Below are positions 1-6,436 of a stretch of DNA of 7,748 bases, one piece after another. The notes below the pieces were generated by a model. The model made no database searches, was not told where the DNA came from, and saw only the letters and a program-made list of their open reading frames with translations. This DNA is from Treponema sp. GTDB taxonomy: Bacteria > Spirochaetota > Spirochaetia > Treponematales > Breznakiellaceae. The DNA lies in assembly GCA_031275535.1 (NCBI GenBank), contig JAISOR010000133.1, positions 1-7,748 of the forward strand, written 5' to 3'. Position 1 is the stretch's first letter; the number at the start of each line of letters is the position of its first letter. The position numbers and the translations under genes are program-made.

Positions 1-110
1 AAGAAGTTGCGCCCGTAGGCGCATAGTGGCAGATGCCGCCGCATGTCCTCAGTTGTCGCTTATGCAGCTCCATCTCTGGCTTACGATGAATTTCTGATTG
101 AGGACTGTGA
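1..110. other. Left-edge segment of uncertain nature, possible end of a neighbouring gene or repeat
   Basis: This segment is clearly more GC-rich than the A/T-rich stretch that follows it. On the minus strand a frame is open from the left edge to a stop near 125, with an ATG at 71-73; it would begin MELHKRQL and run at least 24 codons off the edge, but no good ribosome binding site precedes that ATG. On the plus strand a frame from base 3 ends at a TAG at 24-26, which could be the last codons of an upstream gene, and another runs open to a TGA at 95-97. A bulged hairpin is possible between 18-24 and 33-40 (GGCGCAT against ATGCCGCC), without a following T run, so it is not a typical terminator. 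I do not recognise a family, and none of the readings is secure. Confidence 0.2.
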
Positions 111-120
111 ATAGTAACAA

Positions 121-188
121 AAAGTTAGAAATATATAATAAAGTTATTGACTACAAACAAAAAATTGAATAGGATAGGCAGAAAGTTA
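121..188 (+). repeat. Three copies of AAAGTTA around the candidate promoter
   Basis: The heptamer AAAGTTA occurs at 121-127, 140-146 and 182-188. The copies start 19 and 42 bases apart, and they flank or overlap the candidate -35 and the predicted transcription start. The third copy overlaps the left half of the 185-200 palindrome. They could be half-sites for a regulator, or chance repeats in A/T-rich DNA. Confidence 0.25.
147..175 (+). promoter_or_regulatory. Candidate sigma-70-type promoter for the operon
   Basis: TTGACT at 147-152 matches five of six bases of the -35 consensus and is separated by exactly 17 bases from TAGGAT at 170-175, which matches four of six bases of the -10 consensus. 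Transcription would begin near 182, giving a leader of about 54 bases before the first start codon. The surrounding DNA is A/T-rich, as expected for a promoter region. A perfect TATAAT at 134-139 is an alternative -10 element, but I find no good -35 at the right distance from it. Seen by eye only. Confidence 0.4.
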
Positions 189-200
189 ATTAAAACTAAC
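185..200. promoter_or_regulatory. Imperfect palindrome at the predicted transcription start, candidate operator
   Basis: GTTAATTAAAACTAAC is a 16-base imperfect inverted repeat in which six of eight half-site positions match, with perfect GTTA/TAAC ends. It lies directly downstream of the candidate -10 element, where a bound repressor would block the polymerase. A second short inverted repeat with the same arms, TAAC-N5-GTTA, lies at 115-127, upstream of the candidate -35. The match to the known E. coli NikR operator (GTATGA-N16-TCATAC) is absent. In DNA this A/T-rich such palindromes can occur by chance, so this is a candidate only. Confidence 0.25.
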
Positions 201-224
201 AAATACAGTTTGGGATATTTTGGC

Positions 225-233
225 AAGGAAGGA
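225..233 (+). promoter_or_regulatory. Ribosome binding site of the first permease gene
   Basis: AAGGAAGGA lies just before the ATG at 236, offering two overlapping AGGA cores at 226-229 and 230-233. The upstream core has a workable spacing of 6 bases. This purine run supports the ATG at 236 as the translation start. Confidence 0.6.
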
Positions 234-235
234 AC

Positions 236-1216
236 ATGGTCTACCTAAAGACGATTTATCAATACCTTATCGTACTGTTCTGTATTCTGGTATTGAATTT
301 TGCCCTCCCCCGGATTGCCCCGGGAAGCCCCGCGACCTATCTGATCGGGGGATTGGATATCCAGTTCATGTCGCAGGAGCAGATCCAGAGGGTACTCCAC
401 GAATTTAAGCTGGATCTTCCCATTTACACCCAGTTTAAAAATTATCTTCTGGGGATCTTCCGGGGAGACATGGGGCTTTCGGTCATCTACGGCCAGCCTG
501 TATGGACCATCCTCCTGTCCCGGCTTCCCTGGACCCTGCTCCTCATGGGGGTGTCCCTTTTGATAAGCGCCTCCCTGGGGATACTGATAGGGGTTATCGG
601 CGCCTGGAAGCGGGGAGGGGGCCGGGATGTGGGTTCTTTGATTCTGGTGATGATCCTCGGTTCGATACCTCCCTTCTGGATTGCCATGCTCTTTATCACC
701 CTCTTTTCCGCTACCCTTAACTGGCTCCCCTCCTTCGGCGCCTATTCCATCGGGGCCCTTCCGGGGACCGGGAAGTACCTGGTGGAAGTGATCCGGCACC
801 TTGTTATGCCGGTACTGACCCTGACTCTCGTCAGAACCGGATCCATGTATCTAACCACCCGGTCTTCCATGGTCATCGCCATGGAGGACGATTATATTCT
901 CCTTGCCCACGCCAAAGGGCTCCGGGAAAAGACCATTCTCTTTACCCATGCCCTGCGGAACGCGATTCTCCCCATATACACCCGGCTTATGACCGGGCTC
1001 GGGGCTATGGTCGGGGGGGCCGCGGTGATAGAAACCGTATTCTCCTACCCCGGCCTGGGGAATACCATTTACGAAAGTGTCCGGGCCCGGGATTACAACC
1101 TCCTCCAGGGGAGTTTCCTGGTTATCTCGGTGAGTATTCTCATCTGTAATTTGATCGCCGATTTGGGATATCCCCTCCTGGATCCCCGGGTCCGGCGTCA
1201 GGGAGCGGAAGCATGA
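236..1216 (+). CDS. NikB/DppB-type ABC transporter permease (nickel or peptide)
   Basis: Inner-membrane permease subunit of a family-5 (dipeptide/oligopeptide/nickel) ABC importer, 326 residues, a normal length for the family. It starts with a hydrophobic segment (about residues 8-27) followed by APGSPA, the counterpart of the family's PGDP motif after the first helix. Further hydrophobic segments follow at about 93-120, 133-157, 180-200, 245-270 and 290-312. The cytoplasmic EAA loop, which docks onto the ATPase, is visible at about 224-243 (AHAKGL, then HALRNAILP). The stop overlaps the next start by 4 bases (ATGA), so translation is probably coupled to the fused permease-ATPase. The family fold does not tell nickel from peptide; the neighbouring cooC and NicO genes make nickel or a nickel chelate the better guess. 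The start at 236 has a good ribosome binding site. Confidence 0.9.
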   Translation: MVYLKTIYQYLIVLFCILVLNFALPRIAPGSPATYLIGGLDIQFMSQEQIQRVLHEFKLDLPIYTQFKNYLLGIFRGDMGLSVIYGQPVWTILLSRLPWTLLLMGVSLLISASLGILIGVIGAWKRGGGRDVGSLILVMILGSIPPFWIAMLFITLFSATLNWLPSFGAYSIGALPGTGKYLVEVIRHLVMPVLTLTLVRTGSMYLTTRSSMVIAMEDDYILLAHAKGLREKTILFTHALRNAILPIYTRLMTGLGAMVGGAAVIETVFSYPGLGNTIYESVRARDYNLLQGSFLVISVSILICNLIADLGYPLLDPRVRRQGAEA

Positions 1217-3756
1217 AAAATTTACTCCTGCGTTTATGGCGGCCTGAAAACCGCTTCGGCCTTATTGGCGCCCTGGTCCTTCTGGTCATCGTCATGATGA
1301 GCGTCCTGGCCCCCCTCCTGGCCCCCTATGATCCTTACCAGAGGAGCGGGGCTCCCTTCGAGAAGCCCAACGCCCGGCATCCCCTGGGCTGCAACGATGT
1401 GGGCCACGATCTCCTTTCGGAGCTTATGTACGGCGGACGGGCTTCCCTTACCGTGGGCATCTTCGCGGCCTTCTACTCCACGGCGGTGGCGGTTTTCGCC
1501 GCCCTGGTGGCGGGGTATTTCGGCGGTCCCCTGGACAGGTTCCTTATGCGGGTGGTGGATGTGGTGATGTCCCTTCCCTTCCTGCCCCTGGTGATCGTCC
1601 TGGGGGTCTTCCTCGGCCCCGGCACGGGTACCCAGATCCTGGTGATTTCCGTGGTTATGTGGGCTGGCCCCTGCCGGGAACTCCGGTCCCAGGTCTTGAA
1701 AACCCGGAGTAACGGCTATATCGACGCCGCCCGGGCCATGGGGGACAAATCCTGGAGGATAATCCTCCGCCACGCCTTGCCGGATCTGATGCCCCTTATC
1801 GTTCCCCAGTTTGTGCTGGTTGCCCAAAGCGCGATTCTGATAGAGTCCTCCCTCAGTTTTCTGGGCCTCGGCGACCCGGTTTCCAAGAGCTGGGGGAGCA
1901 TGCTTTTCTTTGCCAACACCCGTGCCGCCTTCCTCACCGGCGCCTGGGTCTACTGGGTACTGCCTCCCGGGCTCTGTATCGCCCTGGCCTGTCTCTCCTT
2001 TTCCCTCATCGGTTTTTCCATGGCCGGGAAGCGGGGTCTTGAATACTTTTCCTACGGCTCCTTCAAGAGATCCTCCAAAACCGGGGGCTGTCCCAACACC
2101 TGTCCCCTGGCCGTTTCGGATATCAACGTGCGGTACAGGACCGGGCAGGATGAATGTCTCGCCGTTTCCGGGGTAAGCCTGGACCTGAAAAGCCGGGAGG
2201 TGCTGGGAATCGTGGGCGAATCGGGCTGCGGTAAAACCACCCTGGCCATGACTATCCTGGGGCTCTTGAGGCGTCCGGCGGAACTGTCCGGCGGCTCGGT
2301 CTTTATCAAGGGCGAGGATATGCTTGCCCTGGGGGAGATGAAGATCCTCAAGCTCCGGGGAAAAACCGCCGCCTATGTTCCCCAGAACGCCATGAACACC
2401 CTGAACCCGGTTGTTTCAGTGAGGAAACAGATCCTTGAGGCCATCAGGATCCACCGGAAACTGCCCAAAGAGGATGAAGCCGCCGAGGTGGACCGGTTTC
2501 TGGGTTACGTGGGGATCGATCCGAAACGCAAAAACTCCTACAACCATGAGCTTTCCGGGGGGATGAAACAGCGGGTGGTGATCGCCATGGCCCTGGTAAA
2601 CAACCCGGATATCCTCATTGCCGATGAGCCGACCACGGGACTGGACGTGCTGGTACAGAAAAGCATCCTTGATTTGCTCATGGAGCTTAAGGAACGCTTC
2701 AACCTTTCGGTGATCCTGATCACCCACGATTTACCCCTGGCCCTGAATTACAGCGACAAGCTGGCGGTGATGTACCAGGGGAAACTGGTGGATTACGGCC
2801 CCCTCGACACGGTCTGCTCCAATCCCCGGCATTTTCATACCCGCGCCCTCTTTAACAATTTCCCGCGGCTGGATCAGGCCAAGCTCTGGAACCGGCAGCC
2901 CTATGAGGATGCCCTTGGTAAGGCCGCCGGCAGGGAGCATATTCTTGTGGAGGCCCTGGCGGTCCGGGGTTTGTCCAAGACCTTCTATTCCCGGCGGGGG
3001 CTTTTCGGAAGATCCGCCGGTTCGGTGGAAGCGGTGAAGGGGGTATCCTTTACGGTACACCCCGGGGAAGTAGTGGGGCTTATCGGCGGAAGCGGTTCCG
3101 GTAAAACCACCGTAAGCCGCCTTATTACGGGACTTGAAAAAGCCGGCGAAGGGGAGATCTTCCTGGACGGGGTTTCCCTGCTTGATCTGCGGGGGGCGGA
3201 ACGGCGGCTTGCGGCGAAGAAGATCCATCTGGTTTTTCAGGATCCCTACCAGTCCATGCGGAATTCCATGACCCTCTTCGACATCGTTAAGGAGCCCCTG
3301 ATCATCGGGAATACCTACGGGCCGGAGGAGATTAAAGAACGGGTCCTTGGCGCCCTGGCGGATGTCCGCCTCCCCGGGACGGAGGCTTTTCTGAAACGGA
3401 CCCCCAACCAGCTATCCGGGGGACAGCGGCAGCGCCTCTCCTTCGCCCGGGCCATCGTGGATAAACCCCGGTACATCATCGCCGATGAGCCTACCTCCAT
3501 GCTGGACGTATCCCTGCGGACGGAATTACTCAAACTGATGGAAGATCTGCGGGGCCGTTACCGGATAGGCTACCTCTTCATTACCCACGATCTTTCCCTG
3601 GCCTACCATTTCTGCGACCGTCTGCTGGTTATGCGGGAAGGCCTCGTGGTGGAACAGGGGAAGGCCCAGGATGTCATCCACTATCCCATCCACGGCTACA
3701 CCAGGGAGCTTATCTCCGCCGTGGAAGTCTCCAACTACCGGGCGAATTACGCGTAA
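1213..3756 (+). CDS. Fused NikC/DppC permease plus two ABC ATPases (C-D-F fusion)
   Basis: One 847-residue chain carries three subunits that are normally separate. Residues 1 to about 275 are a C-type permease: first helix at about 16-38, the HPLGCNDVGHDL region typical of the family (usually HPLGTDxxGRD), and an EAA loop starting near AARAMG at 172-177. A linker at about 276-305 contains a Cx3C pair (C293, C297). ATPase 1 has Walker A GESGCGKT at 335-342, Q-loop Q391, signature LSGGMKQR at 447-454, Walker B ending D471-E472 and switch H505. ATPase 2 has Walker A GGSGSGKT at 625-632, Q676, signature LSGGQRQR at 734-741, Walker B ending D758-E759 and H792. All catalytic residues are present in both halves. 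The C-terminal HPYT-like segment is HGYT in ATPase 2 but degenerate (HFHT) in ATPase 1. The reading frame is uninterrupted across both junctions, so this is a genuine fusion in the sequence given. The start at 1213 overlaps the previous stop. Confidence 0.93.
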   Translation: MKNLLLRLWRPENRFGLIGALVLLVIVMMSVLAPLLAPYDPYQRSGAPFEKPNARHPLGCNDVGHDLLSELMYGGRASLTVGIFAAFYSTAVAVFAALVAGYFGGPLDRFLMRVVDVVMSLPFLPLVIVLGVFLGPGTGTQILVISVVMWAGPCRELRSQVLKTRSNGYIDAARAMGDKSWRIILRHALPDLMPLIVPQFVLVAQSAILIESSLSFLGLGDPVSKSWGSMLFFANTRAAFLTGAWVYWVLPPGLCIALACLSFSLIGFSMAGKRGLEYFSYGSFKRSSKTGGCPNTCPLAVSDINVRYRTGQDECLAVSGVSLDLKSREVLGIVGESGCGKTTLAMTILGLLRRPAELSGGSVFIKGEDMLALGEMKILKLRGKTAAYVPQNAMNTLNPVVSVRKQILEAIRIHRKLPKEDEAAEVDRFLGYVGIDPKRKNSYNHELSGGMKQRVVIAMALVNNPDILIADEPTTGLDVLVQKSILDLLMELKERFNLSVILITHDLPLALNYSDKLAVMYQGKLVDYGPLDTVCSNPRHFHTRALFNNFPRLDQAKLWNRQPYEDALGKAAGREHILVEALAVRGLSKTFYSRRGLFGRSAGSVEAVKGVSFTVHPGEVVGLIGGSGSGKTTVSRLITGLEKAGEGEIFLDGVSLLDLRGAERRLAAKKIHLVFQDPYQSMRNSMTLFDIVKEPLIIGNTYGPEEIKERVLGALADVRLPGTEAFLKRTPNQLSGGQRQRLSFARAIVDKPRYIIADEPTSMLDVSLRTELLKLMEDLRGRYRIGYLFITHDLSLAYHFCDRLLVMREGLVVEQGKAQDVIHYPIHGYTRELISAVEVSNYRANYA

Positions 3757-3761
3757 GATTT

Positions 3762-5606
3762 ATGAAGCGGACCGGCCTCTCGATAAAACCCTGTACCTTG
3801 GGTGTGTTTTTCTTCCTCCTGGCGGATTCTCTGCTGTACGGGCATATCGCCGACGAGATCGCCGTGAAGACCACCATTGATTTTAACGAGGATGATATCC
3901 GCTTCAGTTTTGATATTTCCTCCGGGGTTTTGTTCAGCACCGTCTTTCTGAGAATTCTGGACCCCGACAAGAATAAAAGCTTTGAGGCCGAACACGTCGC
4001 GGTTTTTTCGGACTTTTTTCTTGAGAAGGTAGAGATCCTGTCCGGCGGCGGGGTAAAACAGCTGGATTTTGCGGGTTTTAGCGCCTCGGAGTGGGATTAC
4101 TTTGCCGCGGGGATCTCCACCGTCATTCTGGAATACAGCCTCCCCCGGAACGGGGACGAGGCCGAAACGGTGGACTTACGGTACAAGTTTTCCTTTTATT
4201 CCAATGTCGCGGTTTACTCCCTGAACATAAAAAACAATATCCCCGGGAAACTTGCCATCCTCAGGGAAAAGCGGAACGAATACCTCCAGAATATTGTGGA
4301 CTTACAGTACACCGGCGACCCGGAACTGATCGCCGCCCTGGTGCCGAAAAAACCGGCTCCCCTTCCGCCTGGACCCGCCATTGCGGCGGCTTCGCCGTCC
4401 CGGTCCCCGCCGGCGGCCCCGGCGAAAACAAGCCCGGGGGATCTGCTCCGTAACGGCTTTGAGGTCTTGGGCATCATGGGCTTCCTCCGGGGCGGCGGGG
4501 CGGCCCCGGAGGCGGGAACCCCGGATCTGCCGGCGGCCTTGCCGGCGGCGGTATTTTTCATCCTTGCCGTGGTGGTGGGATTCCTCCACGCCTTTACGCC
4601 GGGTCACGGCAAGGCCCTGGTGGGGGCCTTCCTCATCGCCAACCAGGGAACCGCCTTTCACGCCCTTTGTCTGGGCCTGGTTATTACCCTTACCCATACG
4701 GCAAGCATCTACGCTTTCGGCCTTTTAGCCTCCACCGCGGCCCAGTTCTTTCTTCCCGGAGAATTTATCCCCCTCCTCAGCCTCCTCTCCGGCCTTTTTA
4801 TCACCGGCCTCGGCATCCGCCTCTTTGCCAAACGGCTTTTGGGAACCGAACTGGACCACGCCCACCTGCTGCCGAATCTGCAACTGCTTAACAGGGAAAC
4901 GGTAAATATCCTGATCGACGGGGCGGCCGCGGAGGCCAATGAGGCCATCCTTATCGCCGCCTGGGACGAGGGCCTGCAGGAATCCCTTAAAGCCGCGGGG
5001 GCGGAAAATTTCAATCTCTGTTCCCCGGGCTGCTCGACCCATACCCGGCTTCCCCCGCTTATCCGCGAACGGCAGCATGCGGAATTTTTCAAGATGGCCA
5101 TCAAGACCGGGGCGGTGGACGCGGTGGTAACCCCTTCCAGCCGGACTATCAGACACCTGGGGCGCCTGCGGAACCGGACCTGGGTGGAAAAATACGACCC
5201 GGTATCGTCCCGGCCCCGGGAACTCTTATTCCGGGCCATCAGGAACTATTCCTCCCGGGGGGAGATCAGCATGCCGGAAAACAAACTTTCCTGGGGCCGG
5301 GTGATCTCCCTGGGGGTAAGCGGGGGCATCGTTCCCTGCCCCGACGCCCTGGCGGTGCTGCTGGTGGCTATCGCCGTGGGAAAGATCGCCCTGGGAATGG
5401 GGATCATCCTGCTGTTCAGCATGGGGCTGGCCTCCGCCCTCATCATCGTGGGGATGATCATCGTGGCAACCAAACGGCTTTTAACCGGACAAAAACGGCT
5501 GTCCCTGGTCATCGCCTTTTTCCCCTATATCAGTTCCCTTTTTATTACCCTGCTTGGGGTTCTGATGGTAACGGGGGTGGTAAGAAATTTTTTCAGATTT
5601 GGATGA
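3762..5606 (+). CDS. NicO-family nickel/cobalt transporter with exported N-terminal domain and CODH-like insert
   Basis: A 614-residue membrane protein, far longer than the usual 200-400 of the family. Residues 1-27 look like a signal peptide or first helix. Residues 28 to about 190 would be outside the membrane and resemble the domain that precedes NicO modules (DUF1007-like), with an EF-hand-like DPDKNKSFEAE at 67-77. A Pro/Ala-rich linker follows (about 193-230). The transporter core begins near 258 and has the family motif HAFTPGHGK at 276-284 and a THT at 311-313; its second half begins with SGGIVPCPDAL (520-530, C526) and ends with three hydrophobic segments. Between the halves, where relatives often have a His-rich cytoplasmic loop, sits a soluble domain of about 130 residues resembling part of CooS (separate entry). 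Direction of transport (uptake or efflux) cannot be read from the sequence; the operon favours supply of nickel for CODH. The start follows the previous stop by 5 bases with no clear ribosome binding site, suggesting coupling; the signal peptide supports this ATG. Confidence 0.85.
   Translation: MKRTGLSIKPCTLGVFFFLLADSLLYGHIADEIAVKTTIDFNEDDIRFSFDISSGVLFSTVFLRILDPDKNKSFEAEHVAVFSDFFLEKVEILSGGGVKQLDFAGFSASEWDYFAAGISTVILEYSLPRNGDEAETVDLRYKFSFYSNVAVYSLNIKNNIPGKLAILREKRNEYLQNIVDLQYTGDPELIAALVPKKPAPLPPGPAIAAASPSRSPPAAPAKTSPGDLLRNGFEVLGIMGFLRGGGAAPEAGTPDLPAALPAAVFFILAVVVGFLHAFTPGHGKALVGAFLIANQGTAFHALCLGLVITLTHTASIYAFGLLASTAAQFFLPGEFIPLLSLLSGLFITGLGIRLFAKRLLGTELDHAHLLPNLQLLNRETVNILIDGAAAEANEAILIAAWDEGLQESLKAAGAENFNLCSPGCSTHTRLPPLIRERQHAEFFKMAIKTGAVDAVVTPSSRTIRHLGRLRNRTWVEKYDPVSSRPRELLFRAIRNYSSRGEISMPENKLSWGRVISLGVSGGIVPCPDALAVLLVAIAVGKIALGMGIILLFSMGLASALIIVGMIIVATKRLLTGQKRLSLVIAFFPYISSLFITLLGVLMVTGVVRNFFRFG
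4869..5261 (+). other. Domain inserted in the NicO protein: degenerate CODH (CooS) middle domain
   Basis: Residues about 370-500 of the NicO protein. Against the CooS pattern as I remember it: NLQLLNRETVNILIDG (372-387) parallels NLGVLxxxxVNIVVHGH; KAAGAENFNL then GCST (410-426) parallels KxxGAxGINL then ICCTGNE; KTGAVDAVV (448-456) parallels VTGAVDAMVVDVQC; and LLFRAIRNYSSRG (488-500) parallels the IVRxAIxNFxxR helix that closes the domain. In Carboxydothermus CODH-II this domain carries C-cluster ligands His261, Cys295 and Cys333. Here the HGH positions read D386-G-A388, the Cys295 equivalent is C424 (with an extra C420), and the Cys333 position is Arg/Thr (461-462). The other Fe-S cysteines of CooS lie in parts that are absent. 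It cannot be a working CODH; a binding, docking or nickel-handling role is inference. Confidence 0.7.
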
Positions 5607-5624
5607 AGCGGGAAGTGAAACAGA

Positions 5625-5630
5625 AAGGAG
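5625..5630 (+). promoter_or_regulatory. cooC: Strong ribosome binding site of cooC
   Basis: AAGGAG sits 6 bases before the ATG at 5637, an ideal spacing. It fixes the start of the CooC protein and suggests that this gene is translated independently, and perhaps more strongly than the NicO gene upstream, which lacks a clear site. Confidence 0.75.
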
Positions 5631-5636
5631 AAAGAT

Positions 5637-6407
5637 ATGAAAAAGATTGCGGTTTGCGGAAAGGGCGGGGTGGGGAAAACGACCTTTACCTCCCTTTTGG
5701 CATGGTGTCTTGCCGAACAGGGCCGGGAGATCTACGCCATAGACGCGGATGTAAACCCTACCCTGGCGGAGGCCCTGGGTTTTCCCCCGGAGGTGGTCAA
5801 GGAGATACGGCCTATCATCGACATGACGGACCTGATAGAGGAACGGACCGGGGCCAAAAGCGGCGAATACGGGTCCTATTTTAAGACCAATCCGTCGGTG
5901 AAGGACATTCCGGAAAAGTTTTCCCGGAACATAAAAAATATCCATTTCCTCATGATGGGGGCCATGCGGGGGGCGGATCAGGGCTGCGCCTGCGCGGAGA
6001 ACGCCATGCTCAGAGCCCTGGTTACCCACCTGATTTTGCGGGAAAAGGAAACGGTGATCATGGACATGGTAGCCGGAACGGAACACATGGGCCGGGGAAC
6101 CGCCAAAGGGGTGGACGCCATGTTTCTCGTGGTGGAGCCGGGGACGCGGAGCGTCAAAGCCGCCAGGGAAATAGACAGAATGGCCGGGGATATGGGGATA
6201 CAGAACAAGTATGTTATCGGCAACAAGATCCGCTCCCCCGAGGACGAGGCTTTTTTAAAAAAGGAAGTGGGAGACATGGTGCTGGCGGGCTTTCTTCCCC
6301 TGAACGAGGAAGTCCTGGCCGCGGAGCGGCAGAGCCGGTCCCTCTATGAAAGTTCCGCCAAAATGCGGGCTGTCATCCAAAAAATTGTTCAAGACCTCGA
6401 AGTATAG
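5637..6407 (+). CDS. cooC: CooC-type nickel-insertion ATPase for CO dehydrogenase
   Basis: A 256-residue cytoplasmic P-loop ATPase of the MinD/SIMIBI class, the usual CooC length. In CODH maturation CooC dimers bind nickel and use ATP to load it into the C-cluster of CooS. Visible elements: deviant Walker A GKGGVGKTT at 8-16 with the signature lysine K9; DADVNP at 36-41 (switch I region); the CXC nickel site C117-A-C119 in the context GCACAEN, matching Cys112/Cys114 of the Carboxydothermus protein; and DMVAGTEHMGRGT in the middle, the switch II region characteristic of CooC and its close relatives. The CXC pair separates it from NifH, MinD and the related AcsF-like proteins only in part: AcsF, which matures acetyl-CoA synthase, is very similar and remains an alternative. 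No CODH gene is in the window. It lies 30 bases after the NicO gene and 29 before the binding-protein gene. Confidence 0.9.
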   Translation: MKKIAVCGKGGVGKTTFTSLLAWCLAEQGREIYAIDADVNPTLAEALGFPPEVVKEIRPIIDMTDLIEERTGAKSGEYGSYFKTNPSVKDIPEKFSRNIKNIHFLMMGAMRGADQGCACAENAMLRALVTHLILREKETVIMDMVAGTEHMGRGTAKGVDAMFLVVEPGTRSVKAAREIDRMAGDMGIQNKYVIGNKIRSPEDEAFLKKEVGDMVLAGFLPLNEEVLAAERQSRSLYESSAKMRAVIQKIVQDLEV

Positions 6408-6423
6408 GTTTAAATATTTTTTT

Positions 6424-6429
6424 AAGGAG
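6424..6429 (+). promoter_or_regulatory. Strong ribosome binding site of the binding-protein gene
   Basis: AAGGAG lies 7 bases before the ATG at 6437, in a short A/T-rich gap of 29 bases after cooC. There is no hairpin followed by T residues in the gap, so I see no terminator and expect read-through from cooC. Confidence 0.75.
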
Positions 6430-6436
6430 TATTACC

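Noticed and set aside
1..235. Cobalamin or nickel/cobalt (NiCo) riboswitch in the leader
   Set aside because: I looked for the conserved cobalamin-box core and for the paired G/C blocks of the NiCo riboswitch and found neither; the leader between predicted start and gene is also too short (about 54 bases).
220..408. Short plus-strand open frame starting at 220, before the first permease gene
   Set aside because: It overlaps the well-supported permease in another frame and its ATG-like start lacks a proper ribosome binding site; no family is visible.
245..1827. Long minus-strand open frames opposite the two permease regions (245-799 and 1234-1827)
   Set aside because: Their translations are rich in Gly, Pro, His and Gln with no recognisable domain, and they lie exactly opposite strongly supported permease genes; they are by-products of GC-rich codon use.
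4330..4560. GC-rich repeated CCGGCGGC-like stretches in the Pro/Ala linker of the NicO protein
   Set aside because: They follow from Pro, Ala and Gly codons in a low-complexity linker; no regular spacing that would suggest a CRISPR array or structured repeat.
4381..4728. Plus-strand alternative frame within the NicO gene giving an Arg-rich protein
   Set aside because: The Arg/Pro-rich composition is typical of a shifted frame in GC-rich DNA, and the NicO frame has clear family motifs here.
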